A stretch of 8,729 nt of DNA from an uncultured Hymenobacter sp. (GTDB taxonomy: Bacteria > Bacteroidota > Bacteroidia > Cytophagales > Hymenobacteraceae): assembly GCA_937871705.1 (NCBI GenBank), contig CALMOO010000093.1, positions 1-8,729 of the forward strand, given 5' to 3'. The notes beneath the pieces are model-generated. The model saw nothing but the letters and a program-made list of their open reading frames with translations. It ran no database searches and was not told where the DNA came from. Of the stretch, positions 5,736 through 8,729 are shown one piece after another. The position numbers were made by a program, and so were the translations under genes. Position 1 is the first letter of the stretch; each line of letters begins with the position of its first letter.

Positions 5736-5789
5736 AAAAAAGCCGGGGAGCGGCAGCAAGCACTACTTGCTGGCTGCTCCCCGGCTTTT
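5736..5789. terminator. Bidirectional intrinsic terminator between converging genes
   Basis: AGCCGGGGAGC (5741-5751) pairs with GCTCCCCGGCT (5776-5786), and an inner stem CAGCAAG/CTTGCTG (5754-5760 and 5766-5772) closes a five-base loop. A run of six A lies on the left (5736-5741) and TTTT on the right (5786-5789), so both transcription directions meet a strong stem followed by U residues. It sits 68 bases after the small gene on the plus strand and 16 bases past the peptidase stop codon on the minus strand, and so serves both. Confidence 0.9.
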
Positions 5790-5805
5790 GCATTTCTATT
5801 GCTGC

Positions 5806-7089
5806 TTAAGCGGTGGCGGCGCTTTCTGCTTCCTCTTTTTGTGCTTCTTCGCCTTCGGCGGCGCGGTAGTAGAGGGTGCTGCAATTTTCGGGGCGTAGCA
5901 CCAGTTCGGCGGCCTGGCGCACGGCGGCGGGTGTCACGGCTTGCAGCTGAGCGGGCTCCTCGTTTACGAGGTTGGCATTGCCAAGCAGCTTGCCGATGGC
6001 CAGGGCCAGCGCGCGGTTTAGCAGCTCAATTTCGCCGAAAACCATCCCGGTTTCGGCCTGGTTTTTCACTTTGTCGAGCTCGGCGGCGGGCACGTCTTCG
6101 CGCAGCAGCTCAGCCACTACGGCTTCTACGGCGCGGTCGGCGGCTTCGAGTGTCACGCCCACGTTGAGCTTGCCGCTGATTACGAGCAAGCCAGGGTCGA
6201 GAGCGCCAGTCAGCGAGGCCGAGATGTTATTGAATAGCTCCTGCTCCTTCACCAGCTTCTGGTGCAGGCGCGACGACTTGCCGCGGCCCAGCAAATCGGC
6301 CAGCAAATCCACGGCGTGGTAGCGCGGGTCGAGGCGGGCGGGCGCGTGGTAGGCTTTGTAGAGCGCCGACAGCGGCACCGCCGCCGTGGTTTCGGCGTAG
6401 CGAGCTTCAGTCTGTACGGGCTCCTGGGGGAGCTGGCGCTCGTAGCTCGGCCCGCCGGGAATGGGACCAAACCACTTCTCCGTCAGCTCTTTTACTTTTT
6501 CAAAAGATACGCCGCCGGCCACCACCAGCACGGCATTTTGGGGGGCGTAATGCTTCTGGAAGAAGGCGCGCACATCGGCCATCTCGGCGTCTTCGATATG
6601 GCTGATTTCCTTGCCAATGGTGTTCCACTGGTAGGGGTGCTGCTGGTAGGCTAGGGGCTTGAGCTTCAGCCACACGTCGCCGTAAGGCTGGTTGAGGTAG
6701 CTCTGCTTGAATTCCTCTACTACCACCTTGCGCTGCACATCGAGGCCGTTCTCGGAGAAAGCCAGGTCGAGCATGCGGTCGCTTTCAAGCCAAAAGCCAG
6801 TTTCAATGTTAGCCGCTGGCAGCGAGAGGTAGTAATTGGTGATGTCCTGCGAGGTGAAGGCGTTGTTTTCGCCGCCTACTTTTTGCAGTGGCTCGTCGTA
6901 GCTAGGCACATTTATCGAGCCGCTAAACATCAAGTGCTCAAATAGATGTGCAAAACCCGTGCGGCTGGGTTCCTCATCGCGCGAGCCCACATCGTAGAGC
7001 ACGTTGAGCACGGCCAGGGGGGTAGTAAAGTCCTCGTGTACCAAGCAGCGCAAACCGTTGGCCAAAGTAAATTCTTGAAAGTGAATCAT
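5806..7089 (-). CDS. M16 family zinc metallopeptidase (insulinase/pitrilysin-like, single-unit form)
   Basis: This is a zinc-dependent peptidase of the M16 (inverzincin) family, whose members cut peptides or signal sequences inside a clam-shell chamber. The 427-residue length is typical of the half-size M16B type that works as a dimer or with a partner. The inverted zinc motif HLFEH is present at His48-Glu51-His52 inside the typical GFAHLFEHLMFSGS, and the third metal ligand is expected at Glu125 or Glu126 in VVVEEF. NNAFTSQDITNYY (75-87) is the usual strand following the active site. The second, non-catalytic M16_C domain covers roughly 185-365 and the last residues are a Glu/Ala-rich tail. 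All catalytic residues appear intact. No signal peptide is seen, so it is probably cytoplasmic, unlike many Bacteroidota M16 proteins that are exported. No second M16 gene is adjacent. Start ATG at 7089; a -7 box lies 35 bases upstream, and the shared terminator follows the stop. Confidence 0.94.
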   Translation of the reverse strand: MIHFQEFTLANGLRCLVHEDFTTPLAVLNVLYDVGSRDEEPSRTGFAHLFEHLMFSGSINVPSYDEPLQKVGGENNAFTSQDITNYYLSLPAANIETGFWLESDRMLDLAFSENGLDVQRKVVVEEFKQSYLNQPYGDVWLKLKPLAYQQHPYQWNTIGKEISHIEDAEMADVRAFFQKHYAPQNAVLVVAGGVSFEKVKELTEKWFGPIPGGPSYERQLPQEPVQTEARYAETTAAVPLSALYKAYHAPARLDPRYHAVDLLADLLGRGKSSRLHQKLVKEQELFNNISASLTGALDPGLLVISGKLNVGVTLEAADRAVEAVVAELLREDVPAAELDKVKNQAETGMVFGEIELLNRALALAIGKLLGNANLVNEEPAQLQAVTPAAVRQAAELVLRPENCSTLYYRAAEGEEAQKEEAESAATA

Positions 7090-7123
7090 AGAAGCGCGAG
7101 TTAAAACTGATAGTGTAGTAGCG

Positions 7124-7131
7124 CAAACATA
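7124..7131 (-). promoter_or_regulatory. -7 promoter box of the M16 peptidase gene
   Basis: TATGTTTG on the minus strand (7131-7124) is a perfect match to TAnnTTTG, and would give a leader of roughly 25-30 bases before the ATG at 7089. No TTG is found at the expected -33 position (around 7151-7153), so the promoter may be weaker or depend on an activator. Confidence 0.55.
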
Positions 7132-7197
7132 ACAATCCGGCCGCTAGAATAGTGTGCGTGCCGACTACCTAACAGGCCTGCCGAGTATATTAGCTAC

Positions 7198-8729
7198 ATG
7201 CAAACGCCAACTTCTGCCGACGTTCTCGTCATCGGGGCGGGGCTATCGGGCCTTGTGGCCGCCGCCGAAGCCACGGCGGCAGGCAGGAAAGTACTGGTGC
7301 TAGACCAGGAACCCGAGCAGAACCTTGGTGGCCAAGCTTTTTGGTCGTTTGGTGGCTTATTTCTGGTGAATTCGCCCGAGCAGCGGCGGCTGGGCATCCG
7401 CGACAGCTTTGACCTGGCCTGGCACGACTGGCTGGCCACGGCGGGCTTCGACCGGCCCGAGGATTACTACCCCCGCCAGTGGGCCGAGGCCTACGTGCAA
7501 TGGGCCGCCGGCGAAAAGCGGAGCTGGCTGCGCGAGCGCGGCATCCGGTTTTTTCCGGTAGTGGGCTGGGCTGAGCGTGGCGGGGCCGGCGCCAGCGCGC
7601 CCGGCAACTCGGTGCCGCGCTTCCACGTGACCTGGGGCACTGGGCCGGGGGTAGTGGCCCCGTTCATTGCCCAGGCCCGCGCCGCCGAGGCCAAGGGCTT
7701 GCTCACGTTCAGGTTTCGACACCGGGTAAATGAACTGGTGCTCACCAACGGGGTAGTAACCGGCGTGCGCGGCGACGTGCTGGCAGCCAGTGACGTAGCC
7801 CGCGGCGCATCGAGCAGCCGCGAGGGGGTAGGCGAGTTTGAGCTGAGCGCCGAGGCCGTTATCGTGACGGCGGGCGGCATTGGGGGCAACCACGAGCTGG
7901 TGCGGCGCAACTGGCCCGCCCAGCTCGGCGAACCGCCAAAAAACATGCTTTCGGGCGTGCCGGCCCACGTCGATGGCCGGATGCTGGGCATCACCGAAGC
8001 CGCGGGTGGCCAGCTCATCAACTCCGACCGCATGTGGCACTACACCGAGGGCATTCAGAACTGGGACCCCATCTGGCCCATGCACGGCATCCGCATCTTG
8101 CCGGGGCCGTCGTCGCTGTGGTTTGATGCGCGGGGGCGGCGCCTGCCGAGCCCGCTCTACCCCGGCTTCGACACGCTGGGCACGCTGGCCCACATCCAAA
8201 AAACGGGTTACGACTACACCTGGTTTATTCTTACGCAGAAGATTATTGAGAAAGAATTCGCCCTCTCCGGCTCCGAGCAAAACCCGGATTTGACAAATAA
8301 AAGCATCCGCCAAACGCTGGGCCGGGTGCGCGGCGGTGGCACGCCGCCGCTGCGGGCTTTCATTGAAAAAGGCGCCGACTTTGTGGTTAGAAATAACCTG
8401 CCCGACTTGGTGCGCGGCATGAATGCCCTCACGCCCGAGCCGCTGCTCGACCTGGCCGCGCTGCAAGCCGAAATCGAGAACCGTGACCGCCAGCTGACCA
8501 ATCCTTTCGGCAAAGACGCGCAGCTGACGGCCGTGCGCGGTGCTCGCAAGTACCTGGGCGACCGCCTCATCCGCACGGCCAAGCCCCACGCTCTGCTCGA
8601 CCCAGCTAATGGGCCACTCATCGCCGTGCGCCTGCACATCATCACCCGCAAAACCCTCGGCGGCCTGCACACCGACCTCCAAGGCCGGGTGCTCGACGCC
8701 GTCGGCCAGCCCCTACCCGGCCTGTTTGC
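7198..8729 (+). CDS. FAD-binding dehydrogenase (fumarate reductase/ketosteroid dehydrogenase-like flavoprotein), C-terminus cut by window edge
   Basis: The open frame from ATG 7198 runs 510 codons without a stop to the edge. It belongs to the FAD_binding_2 flavoproteins (succinate dehydrogenase/fumarate reductase flavoprotein and 3-ketosteroid dehydrogenase relatives), specifically the group annotated as 'putative FAD-binding dehydrogenase', about 550 residues, with Mycobacterium Rv0785-like members. Features: dinucleotide fold VLVIGAGLSGL (GxGxxG at 13-18), acidic Asp36 after the second strand, NLGGQAFWSFGG (about 42-53), VTAGGIGGNHELVRRNWP, MLSGVPAHVDGR, RMWHYTEGI, and HGIRILPGPSSLWFDA. Near the edge TRKTLGGLHTDLQGRVLDAVG precedes PLPGLF, which normally continues into the AxGE FAD-binding motif. 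About 40 residues are missing. The true substrate is not known for this group; steroid activity should not be assumed. It diverges from the M16 gene across 108 bases. The only promoter hint is TATATTAG (7186-7193), one mismatch from the -7 box. A long antisense open frame (8682-7357) is only a codon-bias shadow. Confidence 0.94.
   Translation, partial: MQTPTSADVLVIGAGLSGLVAAAEATAAGRKVLVLDQEPEQNLGGQAFWSFGGLFLVNSPEQRRLGIRDSFDLAWHDWLATAGFDRPEDYYPRQWAEAYVQWAAGEKRSWLRERGIRFFPVVGWAERGGAGASAPGNSVPRFHVTWGTGPGVVAPFIAQARAAEAKGLLTFRFRHRVNELVLTNGVVTGVRGDVLAASDVARGASSSREGVGEFELSAEAVIVTAGGIGGNHELVRRNWPAQLGEPPKNMLSGVPAHVDGRMLGITEAAGGQLINSDRMWHYTEGIQNWDPIWPMHGIRILPGPSSLWFDARGRRLPSPLYPGFDTLGTLAHIQKTGYDYTWFILTQKIIEKEFALSGSEQNPDLTNKSIRQTLGRVRGGGTPPLRAFIEKGADFVVRNNLPDLVRGMNALTPEPLLDLAALQAEIENRDRQLTNPFGKDAQLTAVRGARKYLGDRLIRTAKPHALLDPANGPLIAVRLHIITRKTLGGLHTDLQGRVLDAVGQPLPGLF

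Noticed and set aside
7357..8682. 441-codon open frame on the minus strand
   Set aside because: It lies antisense to the FAD-binding dehydrogenase, whose translation is rich in conserved motifs. The antisense product is Arg/Ala/Gly/His-rich with no recognisable domain, as expected from GC-rich codon bias.

Overview
The window looks like ordinary chromosomal DNA from a GC-rich member of the Bacteroidota, most likely Hymenobacter or a close relative. Four things point there. Three genes have a match to the Bacteroidota sigma factor -7 box (TAnnTTTG), two of them with a TTG about 18-19 bases upstream. Start codons lack Shine-Dalgarno sequences. A bacillithiol gene (bshC) sits beside Bacteroidota-type rimO and pheS. 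The intergenic repeats are of kinds I associate with that phylum. The genus is an inference; no rRNA is present.

Layout, left to right: the first 52 codons of galT (minus, running off the left edge) with its own promoter; bshC (minus); a 97-base near-perfect inverted repeat; rimO (minus, GTG start) with a short tandem repeat and hairpin in its leader; pheS (minus) with a strong, almost leaderless promoter. Then come two small secreted proteins on the plus strand (4762-5199 and 5338-5667), which appear to be diverged paralogues. A terminator that can work in both directions follows, then an M16 zinc peptidase (minus). Last, divergent from it, is a large FAD-dependent dehydrogenase (plus) cut by the right edge about 40 residues before its expected end.

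The genes do not form one pathway. galT serves galactose metabolism, bshC the last step of bacillithiol synthesis, rimO modification of ribosomal protein S12, and pheS charging of tRNA-Phe. galT, pheS and the peptidase have visible promoter candidates of their own, so most genes here are probably single transcription units, although rimO-bshC could be co-transcribed through the inverted repeat.

I see no mobile element, defence system, CRISPR array, tRNA or rRNA, and no convincing new multi-gene system. The most interesting items are the pair of secreted paralogues with a shared C-terminal signature and the unusual hairpin just before the second one, the dispersed-repeat-like palindrome between rimO and bshC, and the strong excess of the heptamer GGGGTAG/CTACCCC (17 copies).
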